From: Armillaria gallica
Lineage: Eukaryota; Basidiomycota; Agaricomycetes; Agaricales; Physalacriaceae
Assembly: GCA_037576215.1 (NCBI GenBank)
Contig: JBANDB010000002.1
Coordinates: 2,046,001 to 2,110,000 of the forward strand
DNA length: 64,000 bases
Direction: 5' to 3'
Below are positions 11,089-22,480 of the stretch, piece after piece. A program made the translations under genes and the position numbers. The stretch's first letter is position 1. The number at the start of each line of letters is the position of its first letter. The notes below the pieces were generated by a model that was not told the origin of the DNA, ran no database searches, and was given only the letters and a program-made list of their open reading frames with translations.

Positions 11089-11886
11089 TTACACGCTGGA
11101 GGAAGTTGAAAAAAAAGAATGAGGCTAGGGCTGGCATTTGAAGTCATGGTTGTAGTGCGCGACGGTTCCAGCCGGGTCCAAAACATAGTCAAAGCTGGGC
11201 GTCGCCGCGTCGGTCCGCTCGGCCGTTCCAAGTCAACCCTTCCAATATCACCTGCCAGTGAGCGCTGAGCGCTCGAGCTCTGTCCTGCCGCTGAAGAGAC
11301 GGCTTGTTTTCTTGTCCTGTATGAAGCTGACTTTTGTAGAAAACAAAGTCAGGCCAGGCGCATCGGCGACACTTCTGGATCAACAAGTCAGCGACGGCGA
11401 ACAAGGAGAAGGCGGCGAAGTATATAAAACAAGTTTTATGAATGACCTTTGACAAATTTGGACCTCCAGCACTATGGCTGCGAGTTGGCTCAAAGATATA
11501 TTACATTGAACGTACGCGGCGATGCCAAGTTAAATAATCGAACAAGTCATTATTCGCGTCTTTGACACTAAAATGTTATAAAATATCATTGGTGAGCGAG
11601 TCTGAGTACTATATATTGGCAACGGCTGTAAATTTACTGAATTTATCTAGCCATTCTTTCACTGGACATTAATAGAACTTGAATGAGGCTCCTCAAAGCA
11701 AATTTGTATACATATTACAGCGCAGCATAACGTGAACATTAATTTTACAAGCCTGTGGAATTCCGCAGGTGCGCAACCGCTGCGCATTATCTACAGCTAG
11801 ACCATATCGAGACTCTCCTACTTCCTCTCCCATTCCTTCACACCCTGTCTCGGTAAACTGTTCCCAGCTAAACAACACTCGTAGGG
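11089..11886. promoter_or_regulatory. Divergent intergenic region between the SDR and GT15 genes
   Basis: About 0.8 kb contains no convincing frame. The right portion (about 11755-11886) has a CT-rich leader preceding the GT15 start, and this leader is recognisably repeated at 31.65-31.78 kb. Core promoter elements could not be assigned with confidence. Confidence 0.4.
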
Positions 11887-13366
11887 ATGAACACGGCAGC
11901 ACGATATCTTTATCTCGTCCTGGGTGCTATAGTGCGCAGTATTTCTCTCCCTCAAAGCCTTTCGCTCACCATTTTCAAATCATAGATCAGTCTTCATTAT
12001 ATACTCGCTTTCACACACCAAGAGTATGGCCGTATAACATCATTCGACAACATCGCGTCGCACTTTCGTGTAGAGACTATTCAAACGCCCACTTTCGTGG
12101 ACCGGAACCTAGTCCCACTAGAATATTATGCGCCACCCAATCCTTGGAACGACACGGCCCCAGGACGACGTGCCAACGCCGCCTTCGTTATACTCTGTCG
12201 AAACACTGACCTCACAAGGATAATCGGGAGCATTCGTGAAATCGAGGACCGATTCAATCGACGGTACAACTACCCTTACGTGCTGCTGAACGAAGTGGAA
12301 TTTAACGATGATTTCAAAAAGCGAGTCTTCTCTACTTGTGCAAGCGATCTAGCTGACTGCTGGCAGACGAGTCTCCGTGCTTACTTCTGCGAAGATGGAG
12401 TTTGGGTTAATACCACATGACCATTGGTTCCAACCGGACTGGATAGATGAGGACAAAGCGACAGAGGTACGCAAGAAGATGATCTCTCAGAGCATCATCT
12501 ACGGTGGTATGTCGTTCGGCTCGTCTATCGTATCGCATGGAAAATAAACAGCGATGAAGGGAGCAAATCCTACAGGAACATGTGCCGTTTCAACTCGGGC
12601 TTCTTCTTTAGACACGATCTTGTAAAAAAGTACCGCTGGTACTGGAGAATCGAGTATGCTCTGATCAACTTACACTTCGATGATGCTCACCAGATTATCG
12701 ACAGACCTAACGTCCATTTCCACTGTAACATAAATTTTGATCCCTTCGTGTATATGGAAGATCACAAGAAGATCTACGCGTTCACAATCGCGATGTACGA
12801 ATACAAAAAAACAATACCCACTCTATGGAAACATGTCAGAGACTTCATCGACCTGCATCCAGAATTCGTCGTGAAGAACAACGCCCTCGATTTCCTCTCG
12901 GACGACAGCGGTACGACATATAATCTCTGCCATTGTGCGTTCTTCTTCCAAACTCCTCCTTCCGTCAGTCATGGCACTTTCGACAGTCTGGAGCAATTTC
13001 GAAATCGCGGATATGAACTTTTGGCGAGGGGCCGCCTACACGGCGTTTTTCGACTACCTCGAGTCCCAGGGTGGGTTCTACTATGAACGGTGGGGCGATG
13101 CGCCCGTGCATAGTATAGCAGCCGCTTTGTTTGCGAGTAAAGATCAGATTCAGTTCTTCGATGAGATTGGATATGAGCATTTCCCATACACGCATTGTCC
13201 GAGGGATGAGGAGACGTGGAGGCGGGGTATGTGCACCTGTGAAAGGGAGCAGAGTTTTGGTGAATGATGCTTTCGCGTTCCTAGTTCAAGTGTTTGCTGA
13301 CCTCGAACAACAGATCAAGACGGGTATTCCTGCATGAGCAAATGGGATAAAGTCATAGGAAGGTGA
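11887..13366 (+). CDS. Alpha-1,2-mannosyltransferase of family GT15 (Kre2/Mnt1-like)
   Basis: The proposed ATG (11887) begins a short N-terminus with a hydrophobic segment (YLYLVLGAIV), as expected for a type II Golgi membrane protein, but the exon structure before 12074 is unsettled. From 12074 the GT15 core is clear: NAAFVILCRN, IREIEDRFNRRYNYPYVLLN, MEFGLIPHDHWFQPDW, MCRFNSGFFFRHDL, YWRIEPNVHFHC, FTIAMYEYKKTIPTLW, FLSDDSGTTYNLCH, FYYERWGDAPVHSIAAALF and a Cys-containing C-terminus with stop at 13366. The family adds alpha-1,2-mannose from GDP-mannose to O- and N-glycans in the Golgi. Most relatives have EPD and CDI around the metal site, where this protein reads EPN and CNI, so activity deserves a check. 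A 34 bp intron around 12338-12371 is unusually short. Confidence 0.82.
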
Positions 13367-14691
13367 TTAAATTCACATCATGCCAGGACAGTAGCTGTTT
13401 GATTAATTGTATTGTTGCACACTTACACTGGCCAACGAATAAACCTGTCGAGACTAGTCTAAATCTCATCGATGACCGATGACGGTGTTGAAAGATTACC
13501 GGAACAATAGCCGGAAGTCGGAAGCCGGACCGAATCAGCAGATGCCTTCTTCAACACGACTCTCATCTTCGAGCTTTCTGTCTGACGTTCCGTTCGTTAA
13601 TCTCAAGTTTATTGCCAAAAATATCTGCTATCCCAATTAAAGTGTGTCCTCTGCCCCAGAACTGATGCCAAGCTGCGGACAGTTTCCAAACGGGTATGTT
13701 GCATGGTTCTCACCTCCGGATTGGCACTGACTTCAGTTACTCCGCAATCTGCCGTTCTTGAGGAGTATATTGAAGAATGGAAGGGGGTCGATTTGGGACT
13801 CTGTCTCCGAATTTTGGGCGGGTTTGTCACAGAGAACCGTGCGTTTGTCTGTTATTCCTCAAATATTCACGGTTCAGCTATTTCCAGGTTGCCGTTATCA
13901 TCCTTGACTATCCTTGGGATGAAACTCTGCCATTCTGATTAGCGCAAATAGTTTGGATGCCAACGAGAGACCGAGACCTCAGCCTTGACAACAGCTTCAA
14001 TTATTTGTCGACCTCTCTCGCCTTGAAGGCAATCCAAGGACGATTCGCTTTCACAAGACTGCTAAACTCTATTGATGTAACTTCTCAATCTAGAGCTTCG
14101 ACACCCTTGGTGAATTTGTTGTGAACCGTACTTGGCTTCCCCTGATCCTTCTTTTTATCCACATAGAACTGCGGATTTCTTACAGCGAACTGAGCGTCAC
14201 AATAAATCACACCGGGTAACGGTGTTTACGTGTAAAGGGAGCGTGATTTTGAGCTTCGAGTTTGACGAACTCTGAAACTGTGTCCTTCACATTCTTCGTA
14301 AACACTGGTAGGATTTGAATCCTAGAGTGGAGATCCTGCACAGGATTAGTGAAGGGCGAGAGCATCAGACCATCTTTCCCTTGCGCCTGTGTCCCTCTAG
14401 GTTTTCGTTTATTTGTCTCTTACTCTGTTGAAGCTGTATGATCATGTGGCAACAGAGCATCGTCACAGGATAACGATTATTCAAGCCCCTTGTACGCGTC
14501 GTTCAGCGGGACAACGCTGCGGTATCCATCATTCCGGCCGAGCTGATAAGCCAAAGATAAATATGAAGATTCTATATTCTGCAAGGTGACTCAACGGAAG
14601 ATGCCGAATCAACTCTCTTTCTTTCACACACCACTGCCTCGCCATACCCTCCTTGGCATAGACGCCTCGCTCTGTCTGGCATAGCTCGAGG
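13367..14691. other. Intergenic region with one weak minus-strand frame
   Basis: No firm gene is present. On the minus strand about 14085-14230 encodes an open stretch containing CDAQFAVRNPQFYVDKKKD and ending VEALD-stop, with a protein-like composition, but it has no start codon and no partner exon that I can find. A plus-strand frame at 13703-13942 has no recognisable domain. Confidence 0.25.
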
Positions 14692-16075
14692 ATGGCTCAG
14701 TCATGCGCAATTTGTTTGTCCCCGTACGACAACCCTGTTTCTACACCATGCGGTTTGTCGTCCTACTTATGTCATTACTTGTCGGCGATTGACACGATTA
14801 CCTGCACAGGGCATGTATTTTGCATGAAATGCTTAAACAACCATGTCCATGTGACATCCGATGGGTATAAATCGTTTTGTCCCAATTGTAGGGCGAGATT
14901 TCACATTTGTAAGTCTTCATTTGGATCTACCTGACAACAACCTTATGCTGTTGTCCAGCGGTCCCCGAGGTCAGCATGTCTTTCAATGAGACGTGCTCGC
15001 TCATTCAATTTCCCATAGCTTAGGAATATACCCCGCCAGTACCATCAATTCATACTTCCTAGCTTACGCCGCATCTTTCTTGCCACCTCTCCGAATTCAG
15101 AGGTTGATGAACTAAAGGAGGAATTGAAGGATGCAAAAGATCGCATCTCATCCCAAAGCAGACGCCTTAAAGAACAAGCAAAGGAGCATTCCCTGGCTAT
15201 GTCACAGCTCACAAAGCAACTGGATGCAGAGCGAAGGCAAACTGAGAGGCTGAAGGCCTTATTAGCTGAAACGGGACACCGTAGGGGCAAAAATCCCGAC
15301 TTTGGGAGAGCCGTCTATGCAACAGAGTGCGTCCCTTTCGCTCTCAATCTGAGACTCGTTGTACTGAATCAAGTCGTCAGGACATCCCTGTATTCGTCAA
15401 CCGCTCCGACTACCATAAGGTTGTGTCGACTTGATTATATTTATGAACGTTTGAACTCTAAGATGCGATTCAGGTATACGCAGATTTCCTGGAAATGGTG
15501 ACTGCAGTGAAAATTTGCGCTCTTCGACCGTATGCAATAGACGTACAGCGCTAACCCAACTCAACTGGTATTGATATGGATATTCATGGTTAAGGTTTCT
15601 CCCCTGCATCAAATGATGTTTCGAGTATGGTTTGTTCTCATTCTTATGAATATGCCATGTAATTCAAGTACTGTGGGAATTTGATCATATTTATAAAACC
15701 ACAGACCTGACCTCGACAAACGAAGGCATCGGTTGATCGATTCGCTCCTTGAATAACGTCGGTACGTATTTGATTGCCTTAGTATTTCTTGTGAAAGACA
15801 ATGTTGGTACCATTTGTCTAACCAGGAATCGGTGGAAGAGGCGTGAAAGGGGCCGCCTATGCCAGAGGATCGTGCGGTATCCCGAGTGCTTTCTGTAAAG
15901 TGTCCAGATTTTGTAACAGTTTTGAGAGATGCGAAGAAACCCACCCAACTGCATTGACATTCCGATAGAACTCAATAGATTTATGGATGATCCAGAGAAG
16001 GATGAGCTTCCTGAGGGTCAGCGCCACAAACGTGATGAGAGGTCGCGAGAATCGACACGGAGCTTAGATACCTGA
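14692..16075 (+). CDS. RING-finger protein with coiled coil
   Basis: Exon 1 starts MAQSCAICLSPYDNPVSTPCG. Removing the GTTTGT...CACAG intron (about 14755-14811) joins it to HVFCMKCLNNH and then CPNCRARF, which completes a C3HC4 RING finger at the extreme N-terminus. After further introns an exon near 15105-15320 encodes a heptad-rich, charged coiled coil (ELKDAKDRISSQSRRLKEQ onward). A likely last exon contains LNRFMDDPEKDELPEGQ and ends at TGA 16075. The layout suggests an E3 ubiquitin ligase or a RING scaffold; the substrate is unknown. Exons between about 15340 and 15970 could not be fixed. Confidence 0.62.
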
Positions 16076-16437
16076 GGATTCGGCACGAGGTCAAGCATTA
16101 CATTATAGGTATTGATTGAAGGTGCCACTGTCTTGAAGGGAATTGATTGCGGCCTGGTCTATGACTCCGTCTAACCAGATCCCGCGATAAAGAAAGATTA
16201 CTAGGCATGTAAGCCGAGCGGGACACCTTTGAACATATCACCTGTAGCGTTTAGTTTCACATTGCTGTATATTACAACAAGACAATAAATAAAATTATAT
16301 ACGGCGTGGGTTCAAAAAAGGCACCCTCTGAGAGTTACCCTGGAGGATTATACTGCTGCCCTGCGGTTTCTCCTTGAGGAAAAATCAACGTAAACAAATC
16401 ACACGAACCACTATGACTAACCTCCCTTCGACCCATT

Positions 16438-17799
16438 TCATGAGACATCTGGAGTCATCGTGATCACTGACACTCGTCCTTGGATCCCATCCGTAGGCCT
16501 TGTGCCTTCTGTTTGGAAGGTCATATCCCTTATCATACCGGTGGTGATGATCATAACGGTATCCGATGTATAGATATCCCGTCCGCCCATAATTCGGATT
16601 CGCGAATTCAGGACCACGAGAACAGTATTAGCATACATCTCGGAAGAGAGGAGAGCTGGTGCCATGTAGAAGGTCTGATGAGGGATCGCAAAGAAAAGGA
16701 TGAAGGTGAACAGTACACCGACAGCTGAACGTAGGTGATGTTGATCTCTTGATGACGGTAGATGATGAGAGTAAATACCTGTCACAGTTCCCGTTTCGAT
16801 AGTAAGACGAATCAGCTTTGTGACCAGAATTCGGGTCTGACGGAAACAAGAATTGCCACGCATGAGCTAGGAGAAAGTAAGAGCATTGATCAAGATAACA
16901 CATGAGGGAGCGAGCTCACGTAGAAAGTCATGCAGACAGCGATAATGATATCACATAGGGCGGCGGCTCCGCACTGAATCTACGCATGGGTTAGTGTGAT
17001 GAACTTGGGTCATATCATCATTTACTCACTCCGATGGCAATAGTCATCCTTGGGCTATCGAGTTCAGTGACATCTTCGGCCGGGAAACAGAAGACGCCTG
17101 TGATTATACCTGCCACAAAACTCGTCAAGGACACCTGCAAATTAGATGAGCTAGACTGACACAAAGAAAAGGGACGGAAACAAACACAGATGACAGAAAT
17201 CGGGACGATTCGTGACTTTGACAATATGAAGATTCGGTACGTATAGAAGCCCTGTCCGACACAAGCAGCTGTGCTCATAATAAGTAACAGAAAACGAGGA
17301 TCGGAAGATGTTGACAATTGCACATACACACAGAACTCATGATGGGTACAGTGAACCAATTAGAATACATTCCAGTCAAGGCTTTGGGGTCACCGAAGCC
17401 GTACCCGAATTTTGCGAAAGCGTCGCGGGTGAAGACCATTGTCTGAACAAATTCGACAAGGTAGATTCCATAGACGAGACATTTTGTGAATTTCCTGTCC
17501 ATCGGAAATGCTAGATAGTACAAATCTAATGAAGATGCATTAGAAATAGTCTATTTGAGAACTGATTCGAGGCGACGCACATAGCTGCACAGAAAGAGCA
17601 CCGAAGAGTCCCCAGTGCAAGAGATAGGCAACGATCTAAAACACCGTGTTAAGGACTGAATAGATTAAACGCAAAGACTCGACGAACCAAAGGTCCAGAC
17701 CTGAGATGACATGATTCAGTACATAAGTAAGTCTTATTTTCAAGGTTATGACTTACAGCGTTTCTATGGGCTCATATCCTGGGAAGATGGGCTGCATGT
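16438..17799 (-). CDS. DUF6534 seven-helix membrane protein, copy A
   Basis: Nine exons can be joined in frame from ATG 17799. They encode MQPIFPGYEPIETL, SGPL (a 13 bp microexon at 17688-17700), a helix ending LFGALSVQL, DLYYLAFPMDRKFTK with the helix EFVQTMVF, ACVGQGFYTYRIFILSKSR, FVAGIITGVFCF, CDIIIAVCMTFYL, the loop TRILVTKLIRLTIETGTVT, and the last helix with SSEMYANTVLVVLNSRIRIMGG. The final block is the signature of DUF6534, a fungal seven-helix family of unknown function. The cytoplasmic tail ends early (TPDVS-stop at 16438) because of a small deletion relative to copies F and H. An upstream TATATATAC and a conserved promoter block lie at about 17830-17930. The gene looks intact. Confidence 0.78.
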
Positions 17800-18059
17800 T
17801 GTTTCTGGAGTTGTTTAACCGATTCTGAGGAGAAAGAATCTGTATATATATCCGACCGTCATCGTGAGAAATCTGAAAGAAGGCGCTCGTTGGAACAACG
17901 CTGGAATACTCAAGGTCGGTCAGCACCACACGCCGAGCCGAAAAGGCACTTAACTAAATGGCGCTAGTGAGAAATGGTGTTCATAATAGTACTGTTGCTC
18001 GTATCCTTGCGTCCGAGTCTGGCGTGCCTGAAGTAACGTTCCCTGCCTGTAATGATGAG

Positions 18060-18300
18060 ATAAGGATGATCTGCAGGCCCAGGCGGAATGCCAAAATTTA
18101 GTTTCTTCTGAAAACTCCCCAAAAGCTGTTGCGAATATGCACTGATGCATACACATCGATGTCGCATTCCATGGTTGTTGTCAATTTTAACAAATCTAAC
18201 ACTCTTCGAAAGATCGAGAAGATTCCCAATGATGCGAAAATTTCGGACATGAGCTAAAGAAGGTGCTGTATACGGTGCTGCGTGTTGGCCGGAGATATCG
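18060..18300 (+). repeat. Inverted fragment of module U next to copy A
   Basis: The minus strand of about 18130-18260 resembles the plus strand of the spacer after copy G (about 40695-40760), sharing the word GGAATGCGACAT and flanking matches. The other U modules lie in the opposite orientation relative to their DUF6534 gene, so this piece appears inverted. Confidence 0.45.
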
Positions 18301-18453
18301 AACGCGACCATGTACAGCATGGTGAGTGATAATTCTTTCCTTCTTCTCATATCTTCTTCTGACGGCAGTTTCAGTTACAATTTTATACCGACACAGCAGA
18401 GAGAAACATACTATACGCTGGTTTGGAGATTTCTTCGTACGGAATCACGATAA

Positions 18454-19240
18454 TCAATTTGATAGGTCAGTCTGAATGAAGGTAGTGCCGACTCTAACAG
18501 TTACACTGAGAACTGTGGATTCTCCTTGGGGGGAAATCAACTTCAACAAATTCCATGAATCACTATGACTAACCTTCCTTCGACCAAATTCATGATCATC
18601 GTTCAAGTCTTCTGGAGTTATAGCGAATACTGACACTCGTCCTTGCTTCCCTTTTGTATGCCGTGTGCATTCTGTAGATGAGGAGGTCATATTCATCATC
18701 ATAGGGGCCGTGAAGGTCATGCCGGGTGAAGACGTATAAGCATCTCATCCACCCATAATTCGAAATTGCGGGTTCAGGACCATGAGAACGGTGTTAGCAT
18801 ACAGCTCGGGGTCCTGCTCGGGCTGGTGCCTCGTAAAAGGTCTGATGAGGGAACGAAAAGAAAAAGATGGTGGTAAGAAGAGCGCCAACAGCTGGACATA
18901 GGCGGTGTTATTCTTCCGACGACAGTGAATTCAGTACACAAGTACTACGCACTTTCAGGATCATAACTTAAAGCCTTTCGTTGGTTTAGCCTGCTTTTAC
19001 CGATTCTATAAGAACAGTCCATATCTGTCGATAATTATTGCGGAAGTCTAAAAAAAACATCTCTTGACCGGTTAGCATCACACCGAGTTGAAAGCAGTGC
19101 AACGACTCCATGATTTTGATCATGTCCATCAGCGTTGAAGTCATTGACCCACATAAATCATGACGCACCACCGGTTCAGAGGATCTCCGAAACAAATTAA
19201 AGCGGAAGGGATGCTGGCGCGCTGATATCCAGTTCATATT
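18454..19240 (-). pseudogene. DUF6534 copy B, internally deleted
   Basis: The last exon is recognisable (FPHQTFYEAPA-like, then ELYANTVLMVLN, then a tail). It carries an in-frame TGA where intact copies read GGRD. At about 18905-18940 this exon region runs straight into sequence that in intact copies lies upstream of exon 2, near the start codon and promoter, so the exons for most helices are missing. The original start codon is lost. Copy D has the same junction. Confidence 0.7.
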
Positions 19241-19332
19241 GAAACTACCAGGAATTAATTATGAGAGAAAGGAAATTTATAGACGGCTTCTAACTCACCA
19301 CTGGCATGCTGTACAGTTGTTGCGTCCGGCAT

Positions 19333-19665
19333 CTATCTATTTTCCTCCTTGTCCAGCAGATGTATGAAACTTCCTGGCATTTCACAGCATACAACGTTTT
19401 GGTTCGTATGAAGAAGCCCTATAACAGTCATCAGAATGGCATAGTATTTTAGCGTACTACGGATGATGGCAATCTCTGTATCAGCTTTCTTTGCGCCGAA
19501 GAAGAGGCTCCGAGCCTGCGTCATGGTGCTTTCGTAGAACTTAGCTAGAGTTTGTCTATGGTTTAGAAAGGGGAAATGCAAACGTGGGAAAGTAAGACGC
19601 CTACGGTAATGAGTATGTCCGGCTAACTTCAAAGCTAGAACGAAAGATCGACATGCAAATTGCAT
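19333..19665 (-). repeat. Module U (copy upstream of B), minus-strand gene remnant
   Basis: A 110-codon minus-strand frame contains LAKFYESTM, FFGAKKADTEIAI, LLHTNQN and a terminal LLDKEENR. Degenerate versions of the same elements, in the same order, lie upstream of DUF6534 copies E, F, G, H and I. I do not recognise the family. The motif CGTGGGAAAG occurs near 19584. Confidence 0.5.
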
Positions 19666-19746
19666 TGGAGGTATACGACACTATACATACAGACTGTTAC
19701 AAATGTCCATTGTCACAACGCATAGGCATAAGAATATCCGTCGGAT

Positions 19747-20366
19747 TTACCATCCGTAGTGGGCGTTCCAGGCAGAAGTGTCGTAGTACTTCTTGTCATC
19801 CTTCTTGCCATCCTTGTGGTCTTTGTCATCCTTTCCATAATCACAGTCATCCTTCCAGGTGTTGATGTCGATGATCTCGACAAACAGCTCGCAGATGAAC
19901 TTGTCATCCTTCTCATCATGCGAGTAAGCTAGAAGAAAAGGGAATTAGATGATTCGGAAGCAGGAGTAAACATCAGGCGTACCCTGGCAAGAGTTACGCT
20001 TGTCATCCTTCTCGCAGAAGCTCTTGCACTCTGAGGAGAAAATATCAGCGACATGGACAAAAGTGAAGAGATGCGCTTACCGATCTCGAAGGCGATCTTG
20101 TCGACTTCCTTGTGGTCGTAGGGAGTGTACTTGCCCTTGTTCCACCCCTTGAAATCATTGTTGTGTTCGAACACCGGCTCCCAGGTGCAGTCGCCACGAC
20201 CATTGTCCTTGTTGTTGTAGTCCTTACCGTAGTCTTTGTTGTCATAGTCCTTGCCATCGTCTTTGTGGTCCACACCGCCGTAGGAACCGTCCCTAGCTTG
20301 AACGGAAGCGGAGAGGGCGGGGACCGCGAGGGCCAGAGGGAGGAGAACGGCAACTGAGAAACGCAT
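19747..20366 (-). CDS. Small secreted Asp/Lys-rich, cysteine-containing protein
   Basis: Three exons join in frame from ATG 20366 to TAA 19747 (about 170 residues). The N-terminus is a clear signal peptide (MRFSVAVLLPLALAVPALSA). Next comes a repetitive Lys-Asp-Tyr/Asn region with KDYDNKDYGKDYNNKD-type units. A cysteine-bearing domain follows: CTWEP, ECKSFCEKDDKRNSCQAYSHDEKDDKFICELF. Another KDD-rich stretch precedes the end AWNAHYGW. The CxxxC spacing and the CQAYSHD block resemble the PAN/apple fold loosely, which is inference only. The protein is probably extracellular or cell-wall associated. A conventional promoter-like region lies upstream. The gene is isolated inside the array and shows no sign of decay. 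Confidence 0.75.
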
Positions 20367-21165
20367 CGTGATGGAATAGGCTGATAGTAGGAAGTAGGTA
20401 GACGAGGATGAGGTGATCGTCTGAAGATTCTTGGAGATTCGAGAGCCTTTTTATACCTTTTCGAAGGCCAGGAAGTCCCTGAGCAAGAACATCATGTCGA
20501 AACAGTGCTCGTATAAACGGAGCTTGGCGGCCGTGGTTGAATTTGGTTTGAGTGGTAGTCGTCGAGCCTAACCTGAACGTCAGTTTCAGAGAGAATAGGG
20601 GAAATCAGGGGCAGCCAACGTCAGTCTCGGAGGATGGGTGGGCGTTGATGCTCATAGAGAAAGATCTCCCAGGTAATAACAAGTGTTCCTCGCTAGCCGT
20701 GATTCCCCACACCTTCACCCATCAATAGTCACGGCGATTCCAGAAATCCAAAACATGTCGAGCGAGGTTGCCGGTCGCTCCATATTCCATAGCGCTTGTG
20801 GGGAAGAGTCAGTCCTCCAACGATAACTTAAAGAACCCGAACTGGTGAGCGAGGTCGTATCGGCCGTCGATGTTTTACCATCAGTTGCCGAATATCCCTG
20901 AGTTGACTCGCCGCAAGTCTATCGTCAGAGCAGGACTTGAGCGCTTGAGCCTCCGACGTGACTTGAGAGACAAAACACCGACAAGACCTGATCCGCCCAT
21001 TAAAAAATGGGACACGCTTCTACCCAAATACGATGCAGGCGGGGAACATGGGTCTCAGATGGAACGAGGAAATCTGGGGAGTGGCCAATTTTAGTCTCAT
21101 CAGAAGCGAGAGGGGGAACATCGACCTTTCTCAGCAAAAATAAGTGATCCTCCGTTCATCTAATG
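20367..21165. other. Unassigned region with weak internal similarity
   Basis: The left part is the promoter of the secreted-protein gene. About 20590-20760 and 21040-21190 share a scattered pattern (GGAAATC, GTCTC, CTTTCTCA-like blocks before an AACATG), hinting at an old tandem duplication leading into R1. No gene was recognised. Confidence 0.25.
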
Positions 21166-22022
21166 TGGTCACAGCGACAGTTGAAAAGTAAAACATGCCA
21201 AGTGGAATGGTGCTCTATACGGCAGAATTAGAGTCCTCTAATTCAAATTAAAAGATCCCTTGAAGCCACTGAACCGTTGCGTTAAGGTAACATTCGCTGT
21301 CAAAGAACCTGGGAAGAGAAAATATATCGTCGAGGAGAGAGCCGTCACTGCGCGACTCGCACTGAAAGACACCGAAACAATAGTGAAATGTGGTATCGCG
21401 GCATTTGCTGACGCTACAGCAACTATACTGTATACATACCGTACGGCTCCTTTGCTGCCTTTCTGCAAGCTTTACAAGGTTCCCGGTTGCTGGATAAAAA
21501 CTCCGGTTTCGATCTCTTCCAGGACCCTTGACAATACAATATTGACTCAGGTTCAGACTGATATCGCGTCGGCAAAACAAACCCACCTCCATCGCAATCT
21601 AAGACAAGGAACGAAGAAGCTTATCTTAGTCTCTTTGACCGCAGCTTGTGATATGCCGCTCCAGTGCGACTGATGTCCTTCTGAATAAGCCGGGTCGAGG
21701 AGCTCGGAATCGAATGTCAGAAGACGAGAAAACATTCGCAAATGAGCCTCTGATACCTGCTCCCCGCATTGCATATGGAACTGTAGCTTTTCGCGTACTC
21801 GCTTGGCCGACGCACTAGGCATGTTATTCTTGATCTTGGATTCGGGGACAAGAGTGAACTGAGAGCCGCCCTGCCTCTTTGTTAGCCGATGGAGATGCGA
21901 TTCGCGACGGGCCTCTCACCTTTGGCGCCCTTCCATGTAGGAATATCGCACCAGCACCAGTGGGAATTTGGGAGTTTGCATCATTGGGGCTAGAGGACCT
22001 AAGATGGTTTTAGTGCACGCTA
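21166..22022. repeat. Segmental duplicate R1
   Basis: This interval matches 25254-26065 (R2) in order and orientation at roughly nine bases in ten by eye, including GTGGTCACAGCGACAG at the left and CATGTAGGAATATCGCACCA at the right. It ends abruptly against DUF6534 fragment C. It carries the 3' part of the unknown minus-strand gene described at 25776. Confidence 0.75.
21553..21990 (-). pseudogene. 5'-truncated copy of an unknown gene (R1 copy)
   Basis: The minus strand encodes FPLVLVRYSYMEGRQ, then, after a probable intron, GGSQFTLVPESKIKNNMPS, REKLQFHMQCGEQVSEAHL, and continues open through PAYSEGHQSHWSGISQAA to TGA near 21553. The first exon seen at R2 is absent because the duplication breaks at about 22022. 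The frame past SEAHL remains open here, whereas R2 has a stop. The function is unknown. Confidence 0.5.
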
Positions 22023-22480
22023 TAGGGAGGCTCCGCACAAAATCTAGGCATGGATTAGTGCGATGAACTTATGTGATATCATCATTTACTCACCCCGACG
22101 GTAATGAACATCTTCGGGCTATCGAGTTCAGTGACATCGTCAGCTAGGAAATAGTAGACGCCTGTGATTATACCTACCACAAAGCCCATCAGGGACACCT
22201 GTAGATAGATGAGGTAGGCTGCTACGGAGAAACAGCACGGAAACAAACACATATAACGAATATGGGGACGATTCGTGACTTTGACAATATGAAGATTCGG
22301 TACGCATAGAAGCCCTGCCCGACACAAGCAGCTGTGTTCATAATAAGTAACAGATACCGAGCAGAAGATGTTGCACATACACAGAACTCAAGTTGGGGGC
22401 AATGAACCAATTAGAATACATTCCAGTCAAGGTCTGAGGTCACCGAAGCCCATCGTTCTGGTCAGGATGTTGGAGGTCAG
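22023..22480 (-). pseudogene. DUF6534 fragment C
   Basis: Only the middle of the gene remains: AACVGQGFYAYRIFILSKSR, the following helix with VSLMGFVVGIITGVYYF, and DVTELDSPKM. Both ends are cut, at R1 on the left and at unrelated sequence on the right. It is closest by eye to copy A. Confidence 0.75.

Noticed and set aside
14310..14330. GGATTTGAATCCTA as a tRNA B box
   Set aside because: No A box, acceptor stem or anticodon arm can be built around it.
16079..16095. GGATTCGGCACGAGG, which resembles the EcoRI adapter of old cDNA libraries
   Set aside because: A single short near match in AT-balanced intergenic DNA with no vector sequence around it; coincidence is more likely.
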